NCBI GenBank assembly: GCA_036320915.1
Contig: JAXBDG010000022.1
Span: forward strand, 1 to 64,000
DNA from: Linnemannia elongata
Taxonomy: Eukaryota > Mortierellomycota > Mortierellomycetes > Mortierellales > Mortierellaceae
Direction of reading: 5' to 3'
DNA length: 64,000 nt
Positions 33,898 through 46,407 of this stretch are shown here, one piece after another. The position numbers and the translations under genes are program-made. Each line of letters opens with the position of its first letter. Position 1 is the first letter of the stretch. Under the pieces are notes generated by a model. The model made no database searches. It worked only from the letters and a program-made list of their open reading frames with translations, and had not been told where the DNA came from.

Positions 33898-36800
33898 ATG
33901 CCTTTCCAGTCCGACTACACCTCTCCGGATCTGACCCATCTTGGATCCACCTCCGACGATGCCATTGTCTACAACCTCTCGTCGCGGTGGAAACAAAAGC
34001 TCCCCTATACCCGCATCAATGCATCCACCCTTGTCGCTGTTAACCCTTACGAAGTGCTACCCTTGTTGAACGACGCCCACGCAGAGCAATATGCAGACCT
34101 GTGTTACCGTAATGTGGGCGAGGCCACATCAGGATCTGGACCCAACCTCGCACCCATTGAGCCAATGCAAGGCAAACACGGTAACAGATCAAAGGACAAA
34201 GGCGGAGACCAGCATAGTCAACACAGTAGCATCCATGGATCCAGCAGTATCGCGCCACACCCCTTTGAGCTGGCTGGAAGAATCTATCTCCACCTTCGAC
34301 GCACTGGCCAGGATCAAACTGTTGTTATGAGGCAAGTATTTTCCTCGACCATTGTGCGTATCCCATTCCCCCTCCCACTCTATTTCAAAGAGAGAACTAA
34401 CACGGAGGTTTATGCTGGTTATTATTACTATTTCTTTTGCATCTGCAGCGGTGTGTCTGGGTCAGGCAAGTCTGTTGGCGCATCGCATATTACATCTCAG
34501 CTTTGCCGACTGGCCACACATACCAAAAAGGAGTCGCGCGTCGCCTCACAGCTGCAGCAGGCACAGCAAATTCTGGATGCCTTTGGATGCGCCTACACCA
34601 AAGACAACCAAAACGCTAGCATGTTTTCTAAGTTCCTCGAAATCCAGGTACATCCACACGCACACACAAGCACATATCTCCCTTGTTCCTCTCGTTGACC
34701 TATGCTTCATTTATATTAGCTTGTACTCATACCAACCCTATCATTATCTTCCTTGCTTTTGTTACCTGGATGTGCTAGTTCAATGAGCGTGGAAGAATCC
34801 TAGGAGGAAAGACGTTGTGCTATCTGCTCAATGTGTCACGGATAACAAAGACCCCTCATGACGAGCGCACCTTCCATGTCTTCTACTACCTCCTGCACGC
34901 CAACCAGGCCGCATTTTCAGACCAGGACAAATCGCAGCTCAGACTCCAAGAAACCTTCACCTATATTAACCAGGCAAGACTAGCCCGACAGGACACCATC
35001 GGTCAAGGCGGGTTGGGCGCCAGCTCTGCCACTTCCGTACCTACTCCCAACTCTCATGCTGTCCCTGTCTCGGCCGGAATGGGCACGGATGATACCCTCG
35101 GCTTTGAACAACTCAAACGCGCCATGTCAGCCTGTGGCTTCAAACCAAGACAGACTCAGCATATCTGGAGACTTTTGGCTGCTATTCTCCACCTAGGCAA
35201 CCTGCAGTTCTCCGACCCTGTCTCTGCAAGTAAGCAGAGCACTGTCCAAGAAGCGGCTGCCATTCGTAATCCAGACATCCTCGATCTCATTGCCGACATC
35301 CTCGGTGTTCCCAGCGGTAAAAGCCTTACCTCTACCTTAAGACACTAGCCCTACTGGCAGGTCATTTGCCTGCAGTCTGAATATTATATCGTCCATACTA
35401 ACAACTCAATCCATTTAATGCCTTCTCAATAGATAAACTTATGACAGCATTGACATACAAGTCCAAGTTGATCCGTAGGGATCTCTGCACCGTCGTGCTG
35501 AACAGTCATGGAGCGATTGCCCATCGTGATTCTCTCGCAAGGGCCCTCTACATGGCTCTCTTTGGATACCTTGTCGAGCAGATCAACAAAACTCTCTGCC
35601 ACTCTGAACCGGCCAACTTTGTCGCGATTCTGGATCAACCAGGTCTGACCGAGGCCCCCAGCAGCTCTGCGATTCATCTGGCCAACTTTGAACAGTTTTC
35701 GGTCAACTTTGCCAACGAGCTCTTGCACGGGTTCGTGGGAAGGAGGATGCTCGATGACACTGTCGGATTTAACAAGCTCCAGGTTCAAGACGGCATTCAG
35801 CTTCCTGGACCAATGCAACGAGTCAATACCAACAACACTACGAGTAATACCCACGCCAATAACAGCGCGCTCTTCGACTACGATTGCTTGAACTTCTTAG
35901 TCGGTAAAAACTACAAGGATGACCAACCTCTAGCCTCGACAGCTAACACAACCACAGCGACAAGCACCACAACCTCAAAGGCCCTCCCATATTCCGTCAG
36001 GATGCAACAGCAACAGCAACAGCAATCGGGGACCACAACCGCGACCTCTGCAGTCCTCGGAGGATTGGTTCGCATCATGGACGATTCCAGTGCTCTTTTC
36101 AGTCAAGGCACCGCTACAGATGCCGATTGTCTTCACAAGGCGACCGTGCAGATGCGAGGCGACCCACAGAGCCAAACCATTTTTTCGACCAACCGCACAT
36201 CATCCAACTACTTTGCGATACATCACTTTACTGGAAAAGTCGAGTATTCAGTCGACGACTTTTTGGAGAAGAACTTGGACCAGATCTCGCCTGATTTCCT
36301 TGTACTCCTCCGCAACTCTGCCAACCGCTTCATTGTCGATCTGTTTTCGGTCGAGTCCGCCGGTGCCATATCCGTCGAGCGCCACCCCAAGTTTGAAAAG
36401 ACTATTGTCAAGGCGCAGCTCCAAACCCGCCCTAAGCGACAGCCCTCTCGTCAGGGCCGGTCCCTGGCTGCCCGTCGGGGTGCCAATACGAACAAGGGCT
36501 CAGAGATCCAACAGCAACAACAAGCACCCCAGAGTGTCTTGAGCGCCATGATGCAGGCGAGACAGATGGAAGAGGATGCAGTGACCGTGAGCACAGTCTT
36601 GTCTCAAGTCTTTACAACAGTTCACGACCTGGCCCAGACGATGGACGAGACCACCCTTTGGCACATGGTTTGCCTTAAGCCCAACGATGTCCAGACGAAC
36701 TTCTCGGTCGACACGAAAAAGATGCGGAACCAGGTCAATGCCTTCATGCTACCCGAGATTGCCCATCGCAAGCGCACAGAGTACACGGTGTCGTACGTCT

Positions 36801-39800
36801 TTAGTGAGTTCCTGTCAAGGTACGAAAAGACCACTCTCCTTACCAACCTGGCGATCGATAGGACCACAAAGACCGAGAAGGGACAATGTCTGGAAGTTGC
36901 AAATGCTCCTGGCCGAGGATGGAACGCTCCCGATGGCAAGGTGGGCGCCAAGTTTGCTCTCGGTAACACGTGCGTTTGGCTGGCGGAGGAGGTCTGGAAG
37001 GATTTGGAGGACGATTTGAGAACCGTCGAGAAGGAAGAACGCCTCAAGATCAAGCGCGAACAAGCGCAGGCACTCGCGATGGAAGAGGTAGCCAAAGCTC
37101 GCGCTAAGGCGCTAGAAGCTGCTGCTGCTGCCGCCGTTGCTGAAGGTGGCGGAGACCTGGCGATGATCGACGGTGGCGACGGTGAGGAGGGACTCAAGTT
37201 CGGATCGGCCTTCTCCAGTACGGACAAGCTGTTGACGACTGCTTTGGGATTGAATGGAGACGACGGCGCCTCGGAAGCTGAGGGATTGGACGACGATATC
37301 TTTTCGGACTCTGGAGAAAAGGACGACGACATGATGAGCGACTATGGCATGGCAAGCCTCTCCCACAATCGTATTCTGGGACGAGGATCCAGACGAGACC
37401 AAACACTGGGCGCTGGTGCAGGAGGCAATGGTGGTCAGGGAGGAGGAGAGAAGGGAGGCAATGGCCGAGCTAACCAAGCCGGAGTCAGGAAGGGTCAGAG
37501 TGGTCCATCGGAGAAGCAACAGCAGAAAGAACCTGTTGAAGAATTGCCGACGACGCGTGCTCGCAAGCTCTGGGTGGCCTTTACATGGGCTATGACATGG
37601 TGGATCCCGTCATTCATGCTCTCGAGCTGCGGCAAGATGAAACGCGAAGATATTCGCATGGCCTGGCGCGAGAAGGTGGCGCTGTGCTGCATCATCTTCT
37701 TCATGTCGGCCATCATCATCTTCGTCATTACTGGCTTTGGCAAGATGATGTGTCCCGGAGCTGAGCATCTGTTTTCGTCCAAGGAGGTCGGATACCATGC
37801 CTCGCCAGACGACTTTTATGTCTCCCTCCGTGGCAAAGTCTACGACATCACCAAGTTTGCCAAGAACGACCACTCCAACGGACATGCGTCGTACCCTTCC
37901 GATACCGCCTACATGCTCCCCTTTGCCGGCATGGACTTGACAGAGTATTTCCCTCTCCAGCTGAACATTGCCTGCTATGGACTTGTCACCAGCCCAACGC
38001 TCAGCTTGGTCACTAACAATACTCTCATTGGAGCCCAGCTGCATGGACCACCTACCTCTGACACCACCATTGGCTGGAGTCAACAAAACAACCTAGGACA
38101 ATGGTATTGGAAAGTCGCCTTGCCGAGACTGCAGCCGATGAAAAAGGGAGAGCTAACGTTTGAGATGGAGGATATCAAGGGAGACGAGACCCGCAAGTGG
38201 TTTGTTATCGACAACGCCGTTTACGATATGACCAGCTACTTCAACACTGTTCGAGCCCCCGGAAACACCGGAGCGCAAGGAGCCGGTGTGCCATCGGTTC
38301 ATTTCTTGGACAAAACCGTCGAGGATATGGCCTTCAATCACAATGGCGAGGATGTCAGTGACCTCTGGAAGAAGTTACCTCTCGACTCGCAGAAGCGCGT
38401 TTTGACCAAGAGCTGCCTTGACCAAGTCTTTTATGTTGGCAAGGTTGACTATCGCAAGTCATTCCAGTGTCAGTTCACCAACTATATGCTTCTCAGCACC
38501 TCGGTGGTCTTGGTGTCAGTCATCGCCATCAAGTTCTTGGCTGCCCTGCAGCTGGGCTCGGTCCGCGTTCCAGAGGAGCACGACAAGTTTGTCATAGTCC
38601 AGATCCCATGCTACACGGAGGACGAGGACTCTCTCCGCAAGACCATTGACTCGATCACCAGTCTTCGCTACGATGACAAGAGGAAATTGCTCTTTATTAT
38701 CTGCGACGGCATGATTATCGGAAGCGGCAACGACCTACCGACGCCACGCATTGTGCTCAACATCCTCGGGCACGATCCCAGCTTGGATCCAGAGCCATTG
38801 GCCTTCAAGAGTATCGGAGATGGGTCGAAGCAGATGAACATGGGCAAGATTTACTCTGGTCTGTACGAGCACGAAGGACATGTGGTGCCGTATATCGTTG
38901 TGTCCAAGGTCGGCAAGCCCAGCGAGCGGAGTCGTCCCGGCAACCGCGGTAAGCGCGATTCTCAGATCATTCTGATGAAGTTCCTGAACAAGGTCCACTT
39001 CGATTCGCCCATGTGTCCGCTGGAGCTCGAGATCTACCACCAGATGAAAAACGTCATCGGAGTCAACCCGAGCTTTTACGAGTACATTCTCCAGGTTGAC
39101 GCCGATACAGAGGTCATGCCCGACGCACTGAACCGACTCATCAGTTGTATGATCCACGATGGTAAGATCATCGGACTTTGTGGCGAGACCCAGCTCGGAA
39201 ATGAGGAGAACAGCTGGACGACCATGATTCAAGTCTACGAGTATTATATCTCACATCACCTCGCCAAGGCCTTCGAGTCGCTCTTTGGATCCGTCACCTG
39301 CTTGCCTGGTTGCTTTTGTATGTACCGAGTCCGGACGGTTGCGAAGTCGCTGCCATTGATCATCTCCAGCAAGGTCATAGAGGAATACTCAGATAACCAG
39401 GTCGACACTCTACACAAGAAGAACTTGCTGTCTCTCGGTGAGGACCGCTACCTGACCACGCTGATGATGAAGCACTTTCCTCAGTACAAGATGACTTTCA
39501 CCCCAGATGCCACCTGCAAGACTGTTGCCCCAGACCGCTGGAGCGTTCTTCTCTCCCAACGTCGCCGATGGATCAACTCGACCATCCACAACCTTGCCGA
39601 GCTGATGTTCTTGCCCGAGATGTGTGGATTCTGCTGCTTTTCCATGCGGTTCGTTGTCTTTTTGGATCTCTTTGGCACCTTGACCCTGCCTGCGTCTGTT
39701 ATCTACCTCGTCTACTTGATCATCATTGTTGCCACCGGTATGGAAACCTTGCCCCAAATCTCGCTGATCCTTCTCGGAGCCGTCTATGGTCTGCAGGCGC

Positions 39801-41167
39801 TGATCTTCATTATCAAGCGACAGTGGCAACACATTGGCTGGATGTTCATCTACATTCTCGCTATCCCGCTTTTCTCGTTCTTTATCCCCGTCTACTCTTT
39901 CTGGCACTTTGACGACTTTTCCTGGGGAAACACCCGTATGGTCGTAGGCGAGACCGGTTCGGCCAAGAAGGTGGTTATTCTTGGGGATGATGAGGAGCCG
40001 TTTGACGAGAAGATGATTCCGATGAAGAAGTGGAGCGTTTACGAGCAAGAGATGTGGGAGATTGATTCTGTCGGCAGTCATGAGAGCAAGGGCACCGTCG
40101 TCTCATATCGATCCAAGATATCCGAGCAACATGGACCTGGCAATGGCGGAATGGTTATCGATGGACCGGTGCCGGCTTCCCCGATGTCTGCCGTGGCACG
40201 ATCTGTTCAGGGTGGAATGTCTTTTCCCATGCACCACCATTCCATGTCAGGTTCTCAGGATGATCTCGCTTCAAGCGGACATGAGTACTACCGAGACACC
40301 AATGTTATTCAGAAGCAGCAACAGCAATATTCAGGCAACCCCATGTTGCAACAGTATCAGAACCAGTACCACCGCCATCAAGGGTCAAGGACGTCATTGG
40401 CATTCGAGGAGGACATGCGCCGCAACTCGATCTCTTCTCTTCCTCGGTCTGTGGTCAATGTCGGTATGATACCTCGGCACGCGCCTAGTCCCTCGGTCGG
40501 TGGCGGAGGAGGAGTTGGACCCTACGGGCACCGGTACCAGGATTCTAATGTTGGATACGACTCGCCTCAGCAATTCCCGCCGCATTCGATGCCGATACAG
40601 TCGTCTCCGATGGTGATGTACAACCATGCTCACCGGATGAGTATTTCTAGTCAACCTGGAGTCATTCCCGCGATGGGAATGCCGGGTCCCGTACCTTATG
40701 CTAGCAGTGCGGTGCCATCGCTGAGAGGTGGAGGTTCACAGTATGGATCAGGATCTGTTGTCGGAGCACCATTGGATATTGGCTACCATACCTATGGACA
40801 TGGGCATGGACAACAGGGACATGGACATCATATGAGAACTGGATCGACTGCGAGTGGGAGCGTCGCTCAGTTTGTGCCTCCGACTATGGGATCTGATCAG
40901 CCTACGGACGAGGAGCTTGCGAATGAGATCCAAAATGTGCTTGCCACTGCCGATCTCATGAGCATCACCAAGAAGCAAGGTACGATTTATTCTATTCTTT
41001 AGTTCGATATATTTTGATGACAAGGAGTGAGTTGGTTACTAACTTTTGTCTTTTTTCTTATACTTCCAACGATAGTTCGAGAGAGACTGATGGCGTTCTT
41101 TGGAGTGGATCTGACTTCGAGGAAGGAGTACATCAACGAGGTCATCGAGCGTGTCCTCGAGAGCTAG
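33898..41167 (+). CDS. Chitin synthase with N-terminal myosin motor-like domain (2269 aa)
   Basis: This is a membrane enzyme that polymerises UDP-GlcNAc into chitin for the wall, of the fungal class V/VII type. Exons are 33898-34331, 34449-34647, 34779-35316, 35433-40979 and 41076-41167. Residues 1-800 are myosin-like: P-loop GVSGSGKS at ~146-153 and FSKFLEIQFNERGRILGGK. The usual switch sequences are degenerate (NASMFSKF for switch I, DQPGL for switch II near 455). Membrane segments begin near 1140. A cytochrome-b5-like stretch (GKVYDITKF, ~1192) and a second (NAVYDMTSYF) follow. The GT2 catalytic part has DAD in QVDADTEV (~1613), GEDRY (~1726), QRRRW (~1766) and WGNTR. A DEK_C-type domain closes the protein (LTSRKEYINEVIERVLES). 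The donor of intron 1 is GC, not GT (GAG|GCAAGT). Confidence 0.96.
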
Positions 41168-41766
41168 AGCTAGATAGAGGGAGATTCTATTATTTATGTT
41201 TTTGCATTCTTACCACAGAAAAAACCACAAAGTAACAAACAAACAATGTTGAAATTTAAAGTTATCAGCGACAACCGATTGATTGATTGAACAAGCGCGT
41301 CGTCCCATGTCTCTCATCAATGACAATTCACGGCTGTGCAACGTCACCGGAAGTGATGACATTGCATCCTCTACTTGAATCACCCAGGTCCGTGCCCTTC
41401 TCTCCATTGTCGTATCTCCCTCTGTCTCTGTCTCTCACTGTTCTTTCTTTTTCCTTCTTTCTCTCAAAAAAGGGTTTTTTTTGCGATTGCGTCCCTTCCG
41501 CTACTTCTCTCTTCTTTCTAAATCTCCTTGCCACCACCACTTTATCCTATAAACCACTTTGCTCTCTATTATTACTACTCCATCATCCTTCCCGCTCTCT
41601 ATTCATCACCCACAAGTAGCAATCAACTCCCCTTCGCCTCGCACCTTATTTTATCTACCCCCTGTCGACTTCATCATCCGCCAAAAATATTAATATTTAA
41701 TATTACATACCACTCCACATCACACCATCATCCATCTGATCACAACACACTCCAGTGTCAAAAGCA
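41168..41766. other. Intergenic region with CT-rich Cyc8 leader
   Basis: This runs from the chitin synthase stop to the Cyc8 ATG. A/C-rich 3' sequence is followed by a long C/T-rich leader and an ATATTAATATTTAATATT AT-block at ~41686-41704. There is no gene. Confidence 0.6.
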
Positions 41767-44700
41767 ATGTCTGCAAACGGCCCTCCTGCAGTAGGCCCTC
41801 CTCCGCCCAACCCACCACACGCTCCAGGCAACCCTATGGGCCCTGGTCCTGGCCCTGGTGGTGTCCCACCTGGCCCCGCCAACGCCCCCGCCGGTCCCGC
41901 AGGAGGACCAGCTGGCGTCCCCGGCCCCGGCCCCGGCGGTGCTCCTCCTGCGCAACCACCACAGCAACAACAACCTCCCATCATCTCGCCCGCCATCCAG
42001 CACCTTGACGCCATCGACGAACAAGTCTGGCTCCAACTCGGATCGCTCGCCGAATCGATGGGCGAACACGACCGTGCCCTCAACGCGTACGAATCCGCCC
42101 TCCGCCATAACTACCACTCCGTCGCCGCCTTGACTCTCATCGCCGAGCTCCATCGCACGCGTGAAAACTTTCCAAAGGTAAATCATCTCTTCTTTGTTTT
42201 CTGAACGTGCTTAAAGAGTATTTATAGCTAATAGTAATAATACACGCACGCGAAGGATACGGATTGTTATTAACCATAACCAATTGGCCGACACCAATTC
42301 TCGGATAAATAATAAATAGGCTGCAGATTACTTTCAACGAGTATTGGCGATCGATGGCGCGAGTGGAGAGGCATGGGGATCGCTTGGACACTGCTATCTC
42401 ATGATGGACGAGCTTCAAAAGGCTTACAACGCCTATCAAAACGCGCTTCACCACCTACCCAACCCAAAGGTAAACAAAAACACAAAAACACACAATTCTC
42501 TTTATTGATCGTGGGAGTCGGGACTTGACTACAGGACTGTGCCTGTGTCTGTGTGTGTTTGTTAGCAGCAACTCACGGGAGGAGCATGATAGCATACGAA
42601 AGCACGCTAAGAACACAACCAAAAATAGGGAGGGAGATCGTCAGAAGGGAAAGAGCACGGATCGCCGTCTTTGAATTTTATACACCTCGCTATACTTTAT
42701 CGGGACACACAACAATGGACTATGGGGTGTTTTTTTTTTTTTTTTTTTTTTTTTTTCTTGTTTATTGACCTGATTTCAATTCGTAACTCTTTCTCAATTG
42801 ATCCCTTTATTCTTTTAGGACTCGAAACTCTGGTACGGGATCGGAATCCTTTACGATCGCTATGGATCAGTCGAGCACGCAGAGGAGGCCTTCTCGGCCG
42901 TCATGCGCATGGACCCGAAGTCTGACAAGGCAAACGAAATCTACTTTCGCCTCGGAATTATCTATAAAGGTCAGCAAAAGTACTCCCAGTCTCTTGAGGT
43001 AAACAAAACTAGCTATTCCTTCTTTTCCGCCATTTCTCACAATCGCGAACTCGCATAAACAGTGGCTACCTTTCCAGCGAGGCAACAAGATTATTATGAT
43101 TTGATGTACTAACCAACCATACTCTCACCCCCATACTCGAATGTAGTGCTTCCGCTACATCTTGCACGCTCCTCCTCGCCCGTTGACCGAAGCCGACATT
43201 TGGTTCCAGATCGGCCATGTGCATGAACAGCAGAAGGAGGTAAGACCGATTGATCAACGGGAATAGATGTCCGATACGCTAATTGAACAATGGGCGCCTA
43301 TTGATTGAAAGAAAAAAAAAAAAACAACTCCATTGTCTCTAACCGCAGCTGTATCTGGAACAATTATTTTTCATTTGTAGTACACCAGCGCAAAAGACGC
43401 CTATGAGCACGTTTTGGCCGAGAACCCTAATCACGCCAAGGTCCTGCAGCAGCTCGGATGGCTCTATCACCAACAGCAGGCCTCCTTCATGGACCAAGAC
43501 CTCGCCATCACCTTCTTGACACGCTCCATCGAGAGCGACAACACGGATGCGCAGTCTTGGTACCTTATGGGCCGTTGCTACATGGCCCAGCAGAATTTTA
43601 GCAAGGCTTACGAGGCCTATCAGCAAGCTGTGTACAGGGACAGTAGGAATCCCACATTCTGGTGCTCGATCGGTCTGCTCTACTTCCAGATCAACCAATT
43701 CAGGGATGCACTGGATGCCTATAGCAAGGCAATTCGTATCAACCCCAACATCAGTGAGGTCTGGTACGATCTTGGTACTCTTTATGAGGCTTGCAACAAC
43801 CAAGTCCAGGATGCGATTGATGCTTACCAGCGCGCATCTGATCTGGATCCAGAGAATCCTCATATCAAGCAGCGTCTGGATTATTTGCGACAGAACAATG
43901 GAGGACAAGGAGGCGGTATGCCCCCTCCACATCCAGAGGGCATGAATCCCTCTCGCTACCAGTCCATGGACGGTCCTAATGGACAGAATGCGTTCGGCCA
44001 GGTATGCAATTACAAGTTGTTTGATTTATCAACAGGAAAAAAACGCTCAAAAGTACGATATGATATAGTTGGTCTGATGGCTCTCTTTACTTTTTCTCGA
44101 TGCTTATGGTAGGGTAACACGGTGGCTCCACAAGGTCCTCCCACAGGAATGCAGGGTTACACCGATCGTCCTTATGCCCCTCCAGCTCCATTGGTAAGAA
44201 TAAGTATTTTCAAAGTACGCCTAACAAGGTACTTACTGCATACCATTGACTAGTACGGCGTGCTAACGTGTTTGGTGATATATTATAGAGCATGCCACCC
44301 AACTCTAATGGCGAACATGTTGGCCAACATGGCAGAGATTTGCCCTTGCCAGGAGGACACCCCGAAGGGCCTAGAGATATTCAGCAGCAACAACAACATC
44401 AACATCAACAGCAGCAACAGCAACAACAGCAACCTCAGGGAAGGCGCCCAGAGTCTCCTAGCGTCCATGGAAACGACGAGCGACGCCCTATTATCCGAGG
44501 AGGTGACAATGGACCACCACGTCCCCCAACCCCTGCTGGCGGCCCTCAAATGATGCAAGGTGACAGACCACCTCATGGAGGCCCCATTCAACCACCACCA
44601 CCACGCTCGATGCAGGGACCTCCCACCCACTCTCCTGGACCTGATGGTCCTTATGCCCGTCCTCACTCACCCGCCAACCGTAATCCTATCCATGGACATG

Positions 44701-46226
44701 GTCATGACCCTCACTACCCTCCCCAGCAGCAGGTGCAGCAGCCACCGTACGGACACGGACCAGGACCAGGTGGTCCACCTCCCACTGATATGAGGCGTAG
44801 AGACCATGGACAGGATTATGAACGACATGGCACTCCCCCTACGATCAAACAGGAACAACCTCGTATTCAGCACGATCGTCATCGTTCCGAGAACATGCCC
44901 CCTCAACAAGGTCAAGCTCTTGATCGGGACTACCCCGGCAGCCGCCCTCCTCCCCCTCGCAGCTACCCCTCTGATCCTCAGCAGCGCACATCGACCCCAC
45001 CCATCGACGGTCGTCGGCACCCAAGTGGACCCTCTCCTCACTTGCAGTACCCACAGCACCCTCCATCGAATGAGAGACCTCGCTCGCCTGCGGGTGGTGG
45101 TCAATATGGTCCAGGCGGACCTGTAGTCGATGAGCGGTCTCAGCAGGAAGGCATGCACCACGGTTACCGGACTAACCCACCAGAGGCCAACTACGATGAA
45201 GTCCAGGTCCAGGGCCGAGCTCCTCGTCGCCCGGATTCGAATGGTGGCGAGAACTACCTTCCTGGTCAGCAGAGCCCCAAGCCTGGTCCTCCTATGAGGG
45301 ATCGGGACATATCATCCCCTCAACAAAAGTCCTCCCGGGAGTTGCCAGGTCCAGGTCAGAGTCAGGGTCAGAATCAAGGACAGGGGCAAGGGCAGGGGCA
45401 AGGGTACGGTCATGAGGGTCATCGCTGGGCTGGGCAGAGACATTCTCCTTCGCCTGCTCGGAGGGAGCAACAGGATCAGGATGAGATTGCTGCATCCTTG
45501 GTGTCTCTGAGTGGCACTGGAATGCCAGGACCTCCTCCTCCTCGCCATGTTCCTGAAGGTGAGGATCACGAGATGGAGGATGTAAGGGATGCGTCTGCTG
45601 CACCTGTGAGTCATTCACATTCCGTCTCTCATGGCCAGCCTGAATCTGACACCCGTCGCCAACAGCACGATTCCCATGACAACGATAACGACGATTATCA
45701 CGGCGATGTGACCCAACAACAACAGCTACAACAGCAGCAGCAACATATGCGTCTTCAGAGCAACGACAGTGGTCGTGGCTCCGTGGATCCTGAGAGAAAG
45801 TCTAGCACTTCTGGACCTACTTCTTCGTCGACAGAGCCAGTTGCAGCACCTCCTTCGACTTCCACTACAGCTACACCCTTGCCTTCGGGTGAGACTGGAT
45901 CCCCCCTGCGATCTGGACAGGACGGACCTCAGTCAATAGCAGGATCGACACCTCCTCCACCTTCAGCATCATCGGCATTGTCTGCACCAGCTTCTGGCTC
46001 CGCAACGACTGCGCCAGCTTCCGCAGGTTCTTCGACGCCTTCAGAGGCAATTGCCCGTCCAGACTCGGGATCGAGTGACAATGCTGCTGGTAGTGGATCT
46101 ACTTCTGGAACTCCAGTACCACCGTCGACAACTTCCTCTACTTCCACCGCCGCAGCACCAGCTGCTTATAATGACGAAGATGCGGAGATGGAGGAGGGTG
46201 AAGTGAGAGAGGATGGAGAGTTGTAA
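41767..46226 (+). CDS. CYC8: Cyc8/Ssn6-type TPR general transcriptional corepressor (1157 aa)
   Basis: With Tup1 this protein forms a corepressor recruited by DNA-binding repressors. Exons are 41767-42177, 42320-42469, 42819-42998, 43147-43239, 43381-44001, 44113-44193 and 44289-46226, all joined at codon borders. The N-terminus is Pro/Gly-rich. About ten TPR units fill residues ~80-480, for example QVWLQLGSLAESMGEHDRAL, EAWGSLGHCYLMMDELQKAY, KLWYGIGILYDRYGSVEHAE, DIWFQIGHVHEQQKEYTSAK and EVWYDLGTLYEACNNQVQDA. This repeat order and sequence are diagnostic of Cyc8. The rest is disordered, rich in Pro, Gln, His and Ser, and ends with an acidic tail (DEDAEMEEGEVREDGEL). Its stop lies 181 bp from that of FANCJ on the other strand. 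Confidence 0.94.
42730..42756. repeat. Poly-T run in Cyc8 intron 2
   Basis: About 27 T in a row, 62 bases before the splice acceptor. It probably adds to the polypyrimidine tract; run length may be an assembly approximation. Confidence 0.9.
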
Positions 46227-46407
46227 TTCAACCAATCTTTCAACAATCGATCCCTTCCTTCCTTTCCTTTCCCTTCCCTGCCCTTTGTGATAGAACATAT
46301 CCCCCCTTTCACAGCTCTTTAACAACTAAATAGAAACTGTTTTGACAACCTTTTTATCGGTATACAATATTTACAAGGGGAGAGAGAAAAGGAGGTAGTA
46401 CGAAACG
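46227..46407. terminator. Shared 3' region of Cyc8 and FANCJ
   Basis: A 181-bp gap between convergent stops. It contains CTTCCTTTCCTTTCCCTTCC and A/T-rich sequence. The transcripts are likely to overlap at their 3' ends. Confidence 0.5.

Noticed and set aside
44283..45161. Minus-strand frames opposite the Cyc8 tail
   Set aside because: Pro/Gln-rich coding DNA leaves antisense frames open; no independent evidence.
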